Of a DNA stretch of 64,000 bases, positions 35,556 through 44,673 are shown one piece after another. Positions within the stretch are counted from its first letter, which is position 1. Every line of letters begins with the position of its first letter. The notes under the pieces were generated by a model. It did no database searches and was not told the origin of the DNA. It saw nothing but the letters and a program-made list of their open reading frames with translations. The DNA is from Polynucleobacter sp. SHI8 (GTDB lineage Bacteria; Pseudomonadota; Gammaproteobacteria; Burkholderiales; Burkholderiaceae), in contig NZ_AP027204.1 in assembly GCF_027944005.1 (NCBI RefSeq), positions 1,612,001-1,676,000 of the forward strand. The letters are read 5' to 3'. A program made the translations under genes and the position numbers.

Positions 35556-38195
35556 ATGCAAGATTCATTTGCTGGTCATTCACCTGCGATGCAACAGTTT
35601 TTGAGGATTAAAGCAGAAAACCCGCACGCTCTTTTATTCTTTCGAATGGGTGATTTTTATGAGCTCTTCTTTGAAGATGCCCAAATTGCTGCGAAGATCC
35701 TTGATATTACCCTCACCCAACGTGGTCAATCCAATGGCTCTCCCATTAAAATGGCGGGAGTCCCCTATCACTCTGCTGAACAATATCTTGCCAAATTGAT
35801 TCAAGCGGGTCAGAGTGTGGCGATTTGCGAACAAATCGGCGACCCAGCAACAAGTAAAGGTCCGGTTGAACGAAAGGTCATGCGAATTCTAACGCCCGGC
35901 ACTGTAACAGATAAAGCACTTTTATCGGAACGTCAAAATAATACCCTGCTCACCTTAACAATGCATCACCAGCAAATTGGTATTGCTTGGTTAGTCATGG
36001 CGAGTGGTGAATTAAAAATGGCGCAATTTCCAAGGGGTGATCTACCGCAATATCTTGCGCGTATTTTGCCGCAAGAGTGGCTATGCCAACCTGAACAAAG
36101 TCTAGCCTTACAAGAAATGTTGCAAGATATTGCTTATCTGGAAGCTCCAAATACGGAGCAAGTGCCCTCCTGGGTGTGGCAAACCAAAGATGGTGCTGCA
36201 CGCTTAAAGGACACACTGGGAATACCTGATTTATCAGTGATCGGGATTGATGAAAATCATCCAATGGAACTCGCCTTACAAGCAGTCGGCGTTCTCTTGT
36301 CGTTCGCTGCTTATACACAAGGTTTGGGATGGTCGGGAAAAATTCCACATCTTCAGTCCTGTCAAATTGAACAGGGTGATCTGTATATTGGTATGGATGC
36401 TGCCACGCGGAGAAACCTCGAGTTAACCCAAACATTAAGGGGCGAACCTGAACCTACTTTGTATTCATTACTCGACGATTGCTCAAGTCCCATGGGGAGT
36501 CGCCTGTTACGTCACTGGGTTCACCACCCGATTCGATCTCAAGCCGAGATCAAACAGCGCCATGAAGTGGTGACACAGTTCCTGAGCAACCCTTTTACTT
36601 TTCAAGAATTACGCGCTGAATTAAAAAGAATTTCTGATATTGAGCGAATTGCTTCTCGCATTGCCCTCAAAAGCGTTCGTCCGAAAGATCTCTCTAGCCT
36701 ACGTGATACTCTGAGTTCTCTGCCGGAGATTCGTGAGACCTTAACGGAACTGGAGCGTGATTGTATTTTAATCAGTGCGTTAAAAAATGATTTAATGGTC
36801 GAAGAGGATATGCTTGATCTGTTGCGTCGAGCAGTCATGGAAGATCCTGCAAGTGTGATTCGAGAAGGTGGTGTGATTGCGGATGGTTACCATCCAGATT
36901 TAGATGAGCTTCGCGCTTTATCAGCGGATACGGGTCAATTTTTAATTGACCTAGAAACCCGTGAACGCGTCCGCACAGGAATAAATACTTTACGCGTTGA
37001 ATTTAATAAAATCCATGGTTTTTTTATTGAAGTGACTCATGGTCAGACGGATAAAGTGCCTCTAGATTATCAACGTCGCCAAACCCTCAAAAACGCGGAA
37101 CGCTATATCACCCCAGAATTAAAAGCTTTTGAAGACAAAGCTCTTTCCGCAAAAGAACGGAGTTTTGCTCTAGAAAAACAATTGTTTGAAGAATTAGTCC
37201 AAATGCTGCAAAAAGATATTCAAACGATACAGGTCATCGCTAAAGCTCTTGCCAAAATCGATGTTCTTGCAAGCTTTGCCAGTTGTGCTAAAACCTATGA
37301 ATGGCATTGTCCTGAGCTCGTTGAGCAAGCAGTTATCGAAATCCAACAAGGTCGTCATCCAGTGGTGGAAGCACAATTAGCCAAAAAGTCCTTATCGTTC
37401 TCTAGTAATGATGCCCATTTGCAAAGCAATCGGAAAATGTTAATGATTACGGGTCCTAATATGGGTGGTAAATCGACCTATATGCGGCAAGTAGCTTTGA
37501 TAACGGTGATGGCTTATATCGGCAGCTTTGTACCGGCATCCCATGCAAAGCTAGGTCCAATTGATCAAATCTTCACCAGAATTGGTGCGGCAGATGACCT
37601 AGCAAGTGGTAAATCTACCTTTATGGTTGAAATGACTGAGGCGGCAGGTATTTTGCACCGAGCGACGGAACATAGCCTGGTCTTGATGGATGAAATCGGT
37701 CGTGGTACTTCGACTTTTGATGGCTTATCCCTGGCCTGGGCGATTGCCAAATACTTGTTAGAGGTTAATCGCAGCTTTACTTTATTTGCCACACATTATT
37801 TAGAACTGGCGCATTTGCCGAGTAACTATCCACAATGTGTCAATGTCCATTTATCTGCGATTGAACAAGGTCGTGAACTGATCTTTTTACATCAAGTCAA
37901 ACCTGGTCATGCGAGCCAAAGCTACGGCTTGCAAGTAGCTCAACTTGCAGGTGTACCAAAACCCATCATTACGCAGGCACGCAAAAAACTACTACAACTT
38001 GAAGCGCAAAATGATAGTCATCAGATCCAAAATGATCTATTTGCTCAACCCATAGAGGAGTTTGACCAAGGTGCAGAATCTGTTGCAACTGAGCCTCATC
38101 CGGTGGAATTTGCGATCCGTGAACTTGATCCAGATTCTTTAAGTCCTAAACAAGCTTTAGAAGCCCTCTACGAGCTAAAAAAACTTCTTAATTAG
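35556..38195 (+). CDS. mutS: DNA mismatch repair protein MutS
   Basis: An 879-residue mismatch sensor. The N-terminal mismatch-binding loop is in FFRMGDFYELFFEDA (the Phe-x-Glu of MutS) near residue 30. The C-terminal ATPase has Walker A GPNMGGKSTYMRQ near 630, then DEIGRGTSTFDGLSLAWA and ATHYLELA. The length is that of MutS1. The last 30 residues resemble the conserved C-terminal tail (SPKQALEALYELKKL). The convergent slyD ends 15 bases beyond. Confidence 0.97.
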   Translation: MQDSFAGHSPAMQQFLRIKAENPHALLFFRMGDFYELFFEDAQIAAKILDITLTQRGQSNGSPIKMAGVPYHSAEQYLAKLIQAGQSVAICEQIGDPATSKGPVERKVMRILTPGTVTDKALLSERQNNTLLTLTMHHQQIGIAWLVMASGELKMAQFPRGDLPQYLARILPQEWLCQPEQSLALQEMLQDIAYLEAPNTEQVPSWVWQTKDGAARLKDTLGIPDLSVIGIDENHPMELALQAVGVLLSFAAYTQGLGWSGKIPHLQSCQIEQGDLYIGMDAATRRNLELTQTLRGEPEPTLYSLLDDCSSPMGSRLLRHWVHHPIRSQAEIKQRHEVVTQFLSNPFTFQELRAELKRISDIERIASRIALKSVRPKDLSSLRDTLSSLPEIRETLTELERDCILISALKNDLMVEEDMLDLLRRAVMEDPASVIREGGVIADGYHPDLDELRALSADTGQFLIDLETRERVRTGINTLRVEFNKIHGFFIEVTHGQTDKVPLDYQRRQTLKNAERYITPELKAFEDKALSAKERSFALEKQLFEELVQMLQKDIQTIQVIAKALAKIDVLASFASCAKTYEWHCPELVEQAVIEIQQGRHPVVEAQLAKKSLSFSSNDAHLQSNRKMLMITGPNMGGKSTYMRQVALITVMAYIGSFVPASHAKLGPIDQIFTRIGAADDLASGKSTFMVEMTEAAGILHRATEHSLVLMDEIGRGTSTFDGLSLAWAIAKYLLEVNRSFTLFATHYLELAHLPSNYPQCVNVHLSAIEQGRELIFLHQVKPGHASQSYGLQVAQLAGVPKPIITQARKKLLQLEAQNDSHQIQNDLFAQPIEEFDQGAESVATEPHPVEFAIRELDPDSLSPKQALEALYELKKLLN

Positions 38196-38210
38196 TTGAA
38201 GTTTTTGTCG

Positions 38211-38816
38211 TTAGTGCAAGGTTGGGTGATTGTCAGGCCCATTACTGATCAAATCATCCAAATTATCGTAATCGGTATCATCATCTTGATCACCAATCAT
38301 GAGTCCCATTGCATCTTGTGCACGTCCGTTTTCAACCTCTTCACTGGTTGCCAACCTGACCTCAGTTACCTGAATCCAAAAACGTAGTGCCATACCTGCT
38401 AAGGGATGATTGGCATCTAAAATAACGCGATCTTCAGCTAAATCGGTAACAGTGTAAATGAGAGTCTGCTCATCTTCATCATCGGCAGCAATGAACTCCG
38501 CCCCATCCTCCTCATCATCTAAACTCGGAACTCCTTCAAACTGCATCCCGATTTCTAATGGTTCAGGAAAACGATTACGCTGTTCAATTCTTAACAATTC
38601 TGCGTCATAATCACCAAAAGCATCATGCGGTTCAAGTTGAATATTGGTCTCAAAACCAACTTCTTGATCCTCAAGCAGCTCTTCTATTTTAGGAAAAGTG
38701 CCTGCATATCCACCATGTAAATATATCATGGGATCTGCAGACTCTTCAATTAAATTACCTTGAGCGTCTGATAAACGGTATATTAGAGAAACAACTGTAT
38801 TTTTTTCAATCTTCAT
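38211..38816 (-). CDS. slyD: FKBP-type peptidylprolyl isomerase, SlyD family
   Basis: A 201-residue isomerase/chaperone. The FKBP core is split by the IF insertion: N-terminal VVSLIYRLSDAQGNLIEES and YLHGGYAGTFPKIEELLEDQ, the insert near EPHDAFGDYDAEL, and HPLAGMALRFWIQV after it. The C-terminal 45 residues are Asp-rich (GDQDDDTDYDNLDD), not His-rich as in E. coli SlyD, so the metal-binding tail differs. The open frame reaches 38876, but the MKIEKNTVV start ending at 38816 fits the family. It is divergent by only 14 bases from the next gene. Confidence 0.92.
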   Translation of the reverse strand: MKIEKNTVVSLIYRLSDAQGNLIEESADPMIYLHGGYAGTFPKIEELLEDQEVGFETNIQLEPHDAFGDYDAELLRIEQRNRFPEPLEIGMQFEGVPSLDDEEDGAEFIAADDEDEQTLIYTVTDLAEDRVILDANHPLAGMALRFWIQVTEVRLATSEEVENGRAQDAMGLMIGDQDDDTDYDNLDDLISNGPDNHPTLH

Positions 38817-38830
38817 TAAAGATATTCTAC

Positions 38831-40069
38831 TTGAAACCTCATTACACCCCCCCAACTCCTCCATTCCCTCTTCCACTCAAAGATCCTTGGGCCTTGTTAG
38901 GACAAATGAGTCCTACTGAATTTATGCGTGATTATTGGCAAAAGAAACCGCTTCTGGTTCGTGGCGCAATTCCAGCCTTTGCCCAAAATCCTGAGCTGAC
39001 CAGTCCAATTTCTAGTAAGGAACTATATGAACTTGCAGGCTACGACCTTGTTGAGTCACGACTAGTCAAAAGAAATCCCTGGACTTTGGAACATGGTCCT
39101 CACACTGTCCGTAAAATCCCTAAAATCAATCAAAAAGACTGGACTTTGCTGATTCAAGGGATGGAAGGTTGGCATCCAGCTGCAGCCCAAGTCTTATCTT
39201 GGTTTCGTTTTATTCCTGATTATCGTTTAGATGATTTGATGATTAGTATTGCCGGTCCTGGCGGTGGTGTTGGACCGCACCTTGACTCCTATGATGTCTT
39301 CCTCATTCAAATGGAGGGTCGTCGTACTTGGAAAATTCAGTCAAATCCAAAAAAAGGATTTATCGAAGAACTCCCTCTGAAAATTTTGGAACAATTTAAT
39401 CCAAGCGATGAATGGACTCTAAATCCTGGCGATTTATTGTACCTACCGCCGCAAATTGCGCATGATGGCATTGCTCTAGATCCTGGCACACAAACGTGGT
39501 CGGTTGGCTTTCGCTCACTCAGCTGGCGCGAGCTTCTTCAAGAGACATTATGGCGCTTGGCAGATCAACTCGAGGACGATTTAAGTCTAGGCCAGATTCT
39601 GACAGACCCACATCAATCTGCCACAGATCGACCTTCCAAAATACCTTCGCATTTAACCCAGTCTCTAAAAAATCGCTTTAATGAACTTCCTTGGCATGGC
39701 AAAAATTTAGATGAATTACTGGAATTTGCTCTCGGTGAAATCCTCTCAGAACCTAAACCTCAAGTTGTTTTTTCACCACCAATTGACCTCCTTTCCGAAG
39801 GTGAATTCAGGGCAGCATGTGTTCTTCAAGGTTTACATGTCCACCCACAAACACGCTTAAATATAAGTGGAGATTACCTGTTTTGTAATGGTGCGATCCT
39901 AACTTATATTGATAAGAAATCAGAGGCTTACGAATACTGGCTGCTGTTTGCTCATCAACGAGGCTTCCTTCCAAAGCAATGTCGCCGTTTCTTGGCCTAC
40001 CCTTCGATGTTTGAACATATTTATGAGGGTTACACCAATGGCTGGTTCGAATTAGGGGAATATGACTAA
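38831..40069 (+). CDS. roxA: Cupin/JmjC 2-oxoglutarate oxygenase (ribosomal protein uL16 hydroxylase type)
   Basis: A 412-residue Fe(II)/2-oxoglutarate-dependent oxygenase of the RoxA (YcfD) type, which in E. coli hydroxylates an arginine of ribosomal protein uL16. The metal triad is the His and Asp of GPHLDSYDVF (about residue 155) and a later His in PQIAHDGIALD. The N-terminal block FMRDYWQKKPLLVRGAI is diagnostic. The frame begins with TTG at 38831; the next ATG at 38906 has an AGGA before it, but the block LLGQMSPTEF is conserved upstream of it, so TTG is kept with some doubt. It is divergent from slyD, the two starts 14 bases apart. Confidence 0.85.
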   Translation: MKPHYTPPTPPFPLPLKDPWALLGQMSPTEFMRDYWQKKPLLVRGAIPAFAQNPELTSPISSKELYELAGYDLVESRLVKRNPWTLEHGPHTVRKIPKINQKDWTLLIQGMEGWHPAAAQVLSWFRFIPDYRLDDLMISIAGPGGGVGPHLDSYDVFLIQMEGRRTWKIQSNPKKGFIEELPLKILEQFNPSDEWTLNPGDLLYLPPQIAHDGIALDPGTQTWSVGFRSLSWRELLQETLWRLADQLEDDLSLGQILTDPHQSATDRPSKIPSHLTQSLKNRFNELPWHGKNLDELLEFALGEILSEPKPQVVFSPPIDLLSEGEFRAACVLQGLHVHPQTRLNISGDYLFCNGAILTYIDKKSEAYEYWLLFAHQRGFLPKQCRRFLAYPSMFEHIYEGYTNGWFELGEYD

Positions 40070-40083
40070 TTAGGGAAAACTCT

Positions 40084-40111
40084 GGGACATTTCATCAATT
40101 TTAGATATAAT
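40084..40111 (+). promoter_or_regulatory. Candidate promoter of the alanine-rich lipoprotein gene
   Basis: A consensus -10 TATAAT (40106-40111) follows the -35-like GGGACA (40084-40089) after 16 bases. The -10 match is complete, the -35 four of six. It lies 84 bases before the lipoprotein ATG. Confidence 0.5.
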
Positions 40112-40194
40112 AAGTTTGGATTTAAATATGGGTCCAACTCCAATTACAAAAGATTGTTGTTATATTGATTCAATTAATTAAAAGGATATTAAAC

Positions 40195-40449
40195 ATGAAG
40201 AAGTCACTATTACTAGCTGCTTTATTAGCTATGGCTGTAGCCGCTTGTAGCAAAACTGAAACTGCTGCTCCTGCTGCTCCTGCTGCTGAAGCTGCAAAAC
40301 AAGAAGCTGCTGCTGCAGTTGATTCCGCTAAAGATGCTGCTAGCCAAGCTGGTGCTGCTGTTAAAGATGGCGCTGCTGCCGCTGTTGATGCTGCTAAAGA
40401 CGCTGGTACTGCTGCCGCTGATGCTGCTAAAGACGCAATGAAGAAGTAA
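40195..40449 (+). CDS. Small alanine-rich lipoprotein
   Basis: An 84-residue protein starting with MKKSLLLAALLAMAVAACS, a lipoprotein signal whose mature Cys is residue 18. The rest is a low-complexity Ala-rich chain of tandem segments such as AAVDAAKDAG and AAADAAKDAMKK, with charged residues at regular intervals, suggesting a single long amphipathic helix. It resembles the small Ala-rich lipoproteins frequent in betaproteobacteria; no defined function. The start at 40195 has an AAAAGGA ribosome site, so the Met at 40165 is not used. It has its own promoter and a strong terminator, so it is a single-gene unit, probably well expressed. Confidence 0.82.
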   Translation: MKKSLLLAALLAMAVAACSKTETAAPAAPAAEAAKQEAAAAVDSAKDAASQAGAAVKDGAAAAVDAAKDAGTAAADAAKDAMKK

Positions 40450-40462
40450 TTCTTTCTGTTAG

Positions 40463-40491
40463 AAAAAGCCGCTCTTTTGAGCGGCTTTTTT
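40463..40491 (+). terminator. Rho-independent terminator after the lipoprotein gene
   Basis: A 12-bp stem (AAAAAGCCGCTC with its complement GAGCGGCTTTTT) with a TTTT loop, followed by a T-rich run. It begins 14 bases after the lipoprotein stop and also faces the converging Bug gene, so it may work for both. Confidence 0.92.
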
Positions 40492-40528
40492 GTTTTTTAA
40501 GGTTGTTTTTGTGAAGTTTGGTAAGCGA

Positions 40529-41509
40529 TTAATTCGGAGTAATATTTGCTTCACGAACCACCTTCCCCCAACGTAGGGTTTCAGATTTAATAAAGCCACG
40601 GAATTCCTCTGGGGTATCCACTTGAACTATGGCTCCTTCATTGCGCAGTTTCTCTTTGGCTTCGATCGTGTCAAAAGCCATTCTTGTCCCCTGATTTAGT
40701 TTATCGACAATCTCGCGGGGTGTACCTGCTTTTACAACCACTCCATACCACTGCGTAGCATCAAAGCCTTTGAGCTCGGGAACTCCTGATTCGGATAAGG
40801 TTGCTACCTGTGGCAGTACGTCAATCCGTTTTAAGCTAGATACTCCTAAAGGCACAACTTTCTTTGCCACTATGTGTTGCATGAGTGGGGGGGCTCCCGT
40901 CATCGTCATACTAACTTGTCCGCCTAATAAATCCATCACTGCTGGCGCAGTGCCTTTGTACGGAATATGCAAAATATCCGTTTTAGTAACCAATTTAAAA
41001 TATTCCATGGCAATATGCGCAGCACCACCACTACCACCTGAGCTATAGGTGAGTTTGCCTGGATTGGCTTTTGCGTATGTAATTAACTCTTGAATGGTTT
41101 TAAATGGCTGATTGGGGTTAACAACAAAAATATTGGGTACCAAAGCTATCCTACTGATAGGCGCAAAATCTTTGACGGGATCATAGGAGAGATTTTTAAA
41201 TAAAGATGGATTGACTGCCAATGTACCGATATGCCCCATAAAAACAGTGTAACCATCGGCGGGGGCTTTGAGCACTTCATTGACCGCGATTTGCCCGCTC
41301 GCTCCAGCTTTGTTTTCAATAATCACGGGTTGTTTCCAAATCAGTGTTAATTTTTCACCCAACATTCTAGAAAAAATATCAGTCGATCCACCCGGAGGAA
41401 ACGGCACGATCAGTCGGATTGGCTTTTGCGGATAGTTGGTTTGCGCAACACTCCATACTGGAATCAAAGCAATCAATACCCACGATAAATGAACTAAATA
41501 CTTTTTCAT
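40529..41509 (-). CDS. Bug/TctC-family periplasmic receptor (second copy)
   Basis: A 326-residue exported receptor. The signal peptide ends at SVAQ and the mature chain starts near NYPQKPIRLIVPFPPGGSTDI. The ligand-loop and lid segments HIPYKGTAPAVMDLLGGQ are intact. The Met ending at 41509 has AGGAAG upstream; the frame extends further to 41560 but that part overlaps the preceding lyase gene. It is the last gene of the CoA-transferase operon, with no TctAB in view. Confidence 0.92.
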   Translation of the reverse strand: MKKYLVHLSWVLIALIPVWSVAQTNYPQKPIRLIVPFPPGGSTDIFSRMLGEKLTLIWKQPVIIENKAGASGQIAVNEVLKAPADGYTVFMGHIGTLAVNPSLFKNLSYDPVKDFAPISRIALVPNIFVVNPNQPFKTIQELITYAKANPGKLTYSSGGSGGAAHIAMEYFKLVTKTDILHIPYKGTAPAVMDLLGGQVSMTMTGAPPLMQHIVAKKVVPLGVSSLKRIDVLPQVATLSESGVPELKGFDATQWYGVVVKAGTPREIVDKLNQGTRMAFDTIEAKEKLRNEGAIVQVDTPEEFRGFIKSETLRWGKVVREANITPN

Positions 41510-41523
41510 CAAACTTCCTGACT

Positions 41524-42618
41524 TTATTCTGTTGTCGTTTTTTGTAACTTCTTTAACCACGGTCGTGCATTACCTTCATAAACTGAGGGCCCTAATCGAA
41601 AATGCTGCGCCTCCTGAAAGGTAAATACGGCAGGTACATCTTCACTATAAACCTTATCGCCCTTGGGTAGTCCTCCATTCAGCGCTACTTGGGAGTGCAA
41701 TGGACGTCCTAAAATCTGAGATAGTCTTGCGGAAACTTCAATTAAGCCATCCACAGAAATCCCCGTAGGAATCCCCATCGTATCTAATAAATGGACAAAA
41801 TCCTCCGTTGGAATCATGCCTGTAGCCTGCCCGTTGCCACAATATGGACAGCCTCCAATACCCCCAATCGAGGTGTCCGCAATGATGGTGTGGCGATGAT
41901 CTAAACACTTGATCGCCTCATACATAGAGATCATCGCTAAACCTCTAGCGTTGTGCAAATGCAAACGAAAATCTGTAATGCTCGGGAATAACTCAGTAAT
42001 AGCTGTCAGATCCTTTGCCACTGCAGTTGGAGTATTCCATGCCATTGGGTCAGCCATGTCAACGCGCGTCACTTTGATGCCTTGCTTTTGCCATGCATCA
42101 TATTGCTTTTGCAACATCTGCATGCGCATCTCATGAGTAAACTCACCTGAGAAATTGGATCCCCATCCAGCACTGAGGCCAATCGCACCTTCTTGTAGTC
42201 CTTCCGCTTTACTTCTTGTAATCGGTGCTTGCCACTGCTCTTCTTGTTCTTCGAGTGTTCGATTGGTGTTTCTTTGAATAAATATTGGACAGGCATGTAA
42301 ATGAGTGGCATGGATCTGATCAATTGCAAGTGGCGGCGCGTATTCCAAACGCTCTAATCGTCCCCGCTCATTGAGTGCCAGGACAAAAAAGGAAACTCCC
42401 GGTGTCGGTTTTAAACGCTTGACTACTTCTAAAGAATCCGCCATTTGTGGACTCCATTTAGGATTTACAAATGCGCCAACCACCATCCGGTTTACACCGG
42501 CATCTACCATCATTTGTAACAGTTCTAATTTTTCATCAACGGTCACACCTTCACGTTCGATTTGTAAACCATCGCGCAACGTTTCATCCGTGATGAGTAC
42601 CTTAGGATAGTTCTTCAT
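41524..42618 (-). CDS. HMG-CoA lyase-like aldolase (HMGL family)
   Basis: A 364-residue TIM-barrel lyase. The catalytic Arg-Asp pair is R15-D16 in LRDGLQIE. The FVNPKWSPQM block follows at 50, the metal-binding H220 and H222 lie in RLHLHNARG, and the catalytic cysteine C257 is in GGIGGCPYC. These residues match the true HMG-CoA lyases that cleave 3-hydroxy-3-methylglutaryl-CoA to acetoacetate and acetyl-CoA, rather than isopropylmalate synthases. Related aldolases use other beta-hydroxyacyl-CoAs, so the natural substrate is not fixed. It sits 12 bases after the enoyl-CoA hydratase gene. Confidence 0.88.
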   Translation of the reverse strand: MKNYPKVLITDETLRDGLQIEREGVTVDEKLELLQMMVDAGVNRMVVGAFVNPKWSPQMADSLEVVKRLKPTPGVSFFVLALNERGRLERLEYAPPLAIDQIHATHLHACPIFIQRNTNRTLEEQEEQWQAPITRSKAEGLQEGAIGLSAGWGSNFSGEFTHEMRMQMLQKQYDAWQKQGIKVTRVDMADPMAWNTPTAVAKDLTAITELFPSITDFRLHLHNARGLAMISMYEAIKCLDHRHTIIADTSIGGIGGCPYCGNGQATGMIPTEDFVHLLDTMGIPTGISVDGLIEVSARLSQILGRPLHSQVALNGGLPKGDKVYSEDVPAVFTFQEAQHFRLGPSVYEGNARPWLKKLQKTTTE

Positions 42619-42630
42619 TTGTACTCTTCC

Positions 42631-43428
42631 TTAACAATTTTTCCAAACAGGTTGACGTTTTTCTAATCTGGCAGTAATCCCCTCTTGACGATCTTCACTT
42701 AAGTAGGGATTTAATCCAGGGTCCTGACGAAGCGCTGCTGCAACGGGCATATCTAACCCTTTTAGCGCCACTGCTTTGACACGTCGCACTGAGATAGGGG
42801 CATTACTTGCAATGACTCGTGCGAGCTCAAGAGCCGTGGATAAAACCTTTTCTTTAGATACCAATCGATTGATTAAGCCCAAATCATTTGCTCTGGCCGC
42901 AGTAATGTACTCTCCAGTAAGTAACATGTCTAAAGCGTGAGTAATACCAATCAGTCGGGGCAATAATACGGACCCAAAATTAGCACCCATGCCAATCTTT
43001 GTTTCCGGCAATCCAAACATTGCAGCATCATGGGTCACTCTTAGATTACATGCTAATGCTAGCTCAAAACCACCAGCTACTGCACTCCCATTAATAGCAG
43101 CAATCACCGGTTTTTTTGTTTCATATACCAGCTCAAAAATATTACGTTCCACACGATTCATGGGTGTACGAAACTTGATACCCACTTGATCATTGTGGTG
43201 GATGTTTTTGAGATCTGCACCTGCGCAAAAGGCGTCTTCACCAGTTCCAGTAATGACTAAAACCCGAACTTCAGGATCTTCTTCGGCGTCTAATATGGCA
43301 TTCATCATCTTCATTTTGAGAGCCTCAGATAATGCATTGCGACGATGCGGACGATTGATCCTGAGGATTCTAATAAACTCCTCATGTTCAATGATTAAAT
43401 CATCTAACTCTTCTTGGGGTTCACTCAT
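42631..43428 (-). CDS. Enoyl-CoA hydratase/isomerase family protein
   Basis: A 265-residue crotonase-fold enzyme. The oxyanion-hole segments are GEDAFCAGADLKNI (about residue 65) and AINGSAVAGGFELALAC (about 115); the segment AAMFGLPETKIGMGANFG with a catalytic-position Glu follows. In context it would hydrate the unsaturated CoA ester formed by the CoA-transferase, before the lyase. Its start overlaps the CoA-transferase stop by four bases, so the two are coupled. Confidence 0.9.
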   Translation of the reverse strand: MSEPQEELDDLIIEHEEFIRILRINRPHRRNALSEALKMKMMNAILDAEEDPEVRVLVITGTGEDAFCAGADLKNIHHNDQVGIKFRTPMNRVERNIFELVYETKKPVIAAINGSAVAGGFELALACNLRVTHDAAMFGLPETKIGMGANFGSVLLPRLIGITHALDMLLTGEYITAARANDLGLINRLVSKEKVLSTALELARVIASNAPISVRRVKAVALKGLDMPVAAALRQDPGLNPYLSEDRQEGITARLEKRQPVWKNC

Positions 43429-44672
43429 ATTGCATTACCTTTCCGAACGTCTTGTTTCACCGCTTGTGCTGCAATCGCAGCCTCAATTTCAGTCATACTA
43501 AAACCAAATTGTTGCATCACTTCGGTCGTGTTTTCACCAAGTTTTGGCGCAGGTAAAAAATCCTCACGCATGCCACCTGAAAACTGATTGGTTAAACCGA
43601 TTTGCTGAATCTTCCCTTCAGTAGGATGTTCGATTTCCTGCAAAAAACCTACGTCCTGTAAATGGGGGTCTTTCAATAAATCTTCTAAAGAGTTATATCG
43701 CATACATGGAATATCTGACTTCTCAAAAATTTCTATCCACTCTTCTGATGTTTTACTGCCAAGTGAAGTCGATCGAAGTTGGTAATAAGCTTCACTATTT
43801 TTAGTTCGAATCGCAACGTTACAAAAACGTGGATCATCTTTTAACTCTGGTCGTCCAATCGCATCAAAAAAAGCAAATGCCTGTGCATCCGTGTTTGGTG
43901 AAATCGATATATATCCGTCAGCTGTTTTGGCTGGTCGGTTATTCTTATCTAGCACCCGCGCATCACCAATCGGGCCTATGGGTGGCTCAAATGTCATATT
44001 CCCCATATGCTCTCTTAAGACAAATGCGGCTGCAGTTTCAAACATCGGAATCTCAAGGAGTTCTCCCTGCCCTACTTGAGTTCGTCGATATAGTGCAAAG
44101 CCAATCGCTTGGGCACTCACTAGGCCAGTGATGTGATCTGTCACAACCATCGGCACAAATCTTGGTTCTCCTGCAGATTTTTCAAAAGTTGCGGCAAAGC
44201 CCGCCGATGATTGAATCACGGTGTCATAAGCTGGTCGATTAAAGTAAGCTCCACCTCGTCCAAATGCCAACATCTGACAATAAATTAATTGTGGGTTGTG
44301 CGCTTGTAAACTCAACCAATCCAATCCCAGTTTTTGTAATGCTCCTGGACGCATGTTGGTCACAAAGACATCTGCTTTTTTTAATAATCGAATCAGTATC
44401 TCTTGACCTTTGGCGTTTTTCAAATCAATACATATTGATTTTTTATTACGGTTAAAGTTCATGAACTTTCCAGTCATACCTGGGTTTCTACCACCGCCTC
44501 CAAGTTGGCGCATTAAATCACCTTCAGGAGATTCAATTTTAATGACTTCGGCGCCATGATCCGCTAGGGTAAGTGAGCATACTGGGCCAACCACGACGGA
44601 GGATAAATCAACTACAACAACGCCATCTAATGGTCCTTTTGGAGTTGCTTGTGTTGATGAACTGCTTTGCAT
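43425..44672 (-). CDS. CaiB/BaiF family (class III) CoA-transferase
   Basis: A 415-residue class III CoA-transferase. The N-terminal LDGVVVVDLSSVVVGPVC, the SPEGDLMRQLGGGG and FMNFNRNKKSICIDLK blocks and the conserved Asp in PMVVTDHITG (about 175) are family hallmarks. These enzymes move CoA from a donor such as succinyl-CoA to a carboxylate. The frame extends to 44702, but the ATG ending at 44672 has GGGAG before it. It is one base from the Bug receptor stop, first of the enzymes in the operon. Confidence 0.92.
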   Translation of the reverse strand: MQSSSSTQATPKGPLDGVVVVDLSSVVVGPVCSLTLADHGAEVIKIESPEGDLMRQLGGGGRNPGMTGKFMNFNRNKKSICIDLKNAKGQEILIRLLKKADVFVTNMRPGALQKLGLDWLSLQAHNPQLIYCQMLAFGRGGAYFNRPAYDTVIQSSAGFAATFEKSAGEPRFVPMVVTDHITGLVSAQAIGFALYRRTQVGQGELLEIPMFETAAAFVLREHMGNMTFEPPIGPIGDARVLDKNNRPAKTADGYISISPNTDAQAFAFFDAIGRPELKDDPRFCNVAIRTKNSEAYYQLRSTSLGSKTSEEWIEIFEKSDIPCMRYNSLEDLLKDPHLQDVGFLQEIEHPTEGKIQQIGLTNQFSGGMREDFLPAPKLGENTTEVMQQFGFSMTEIEAAIAAQAVKQDVRKGNAI

Positions 44673-44673
44673 T

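Noticed and set aside
40165..40194. Upstream Met of the lipoprotein frame as the start
   Set aside because: The AAAAGGA ribosome site lies within this stretch, just before the ATG at 40195, where a perfect lipoprotein signal begins.
40195..40449. Repeat-rich Ala/Lys region as a CRISPR-like or DNA repeat
   Set aside because: The repetition comes from GCT-rich alanine codons within a lipoprotein reading frame, not from spaced identical repeats.
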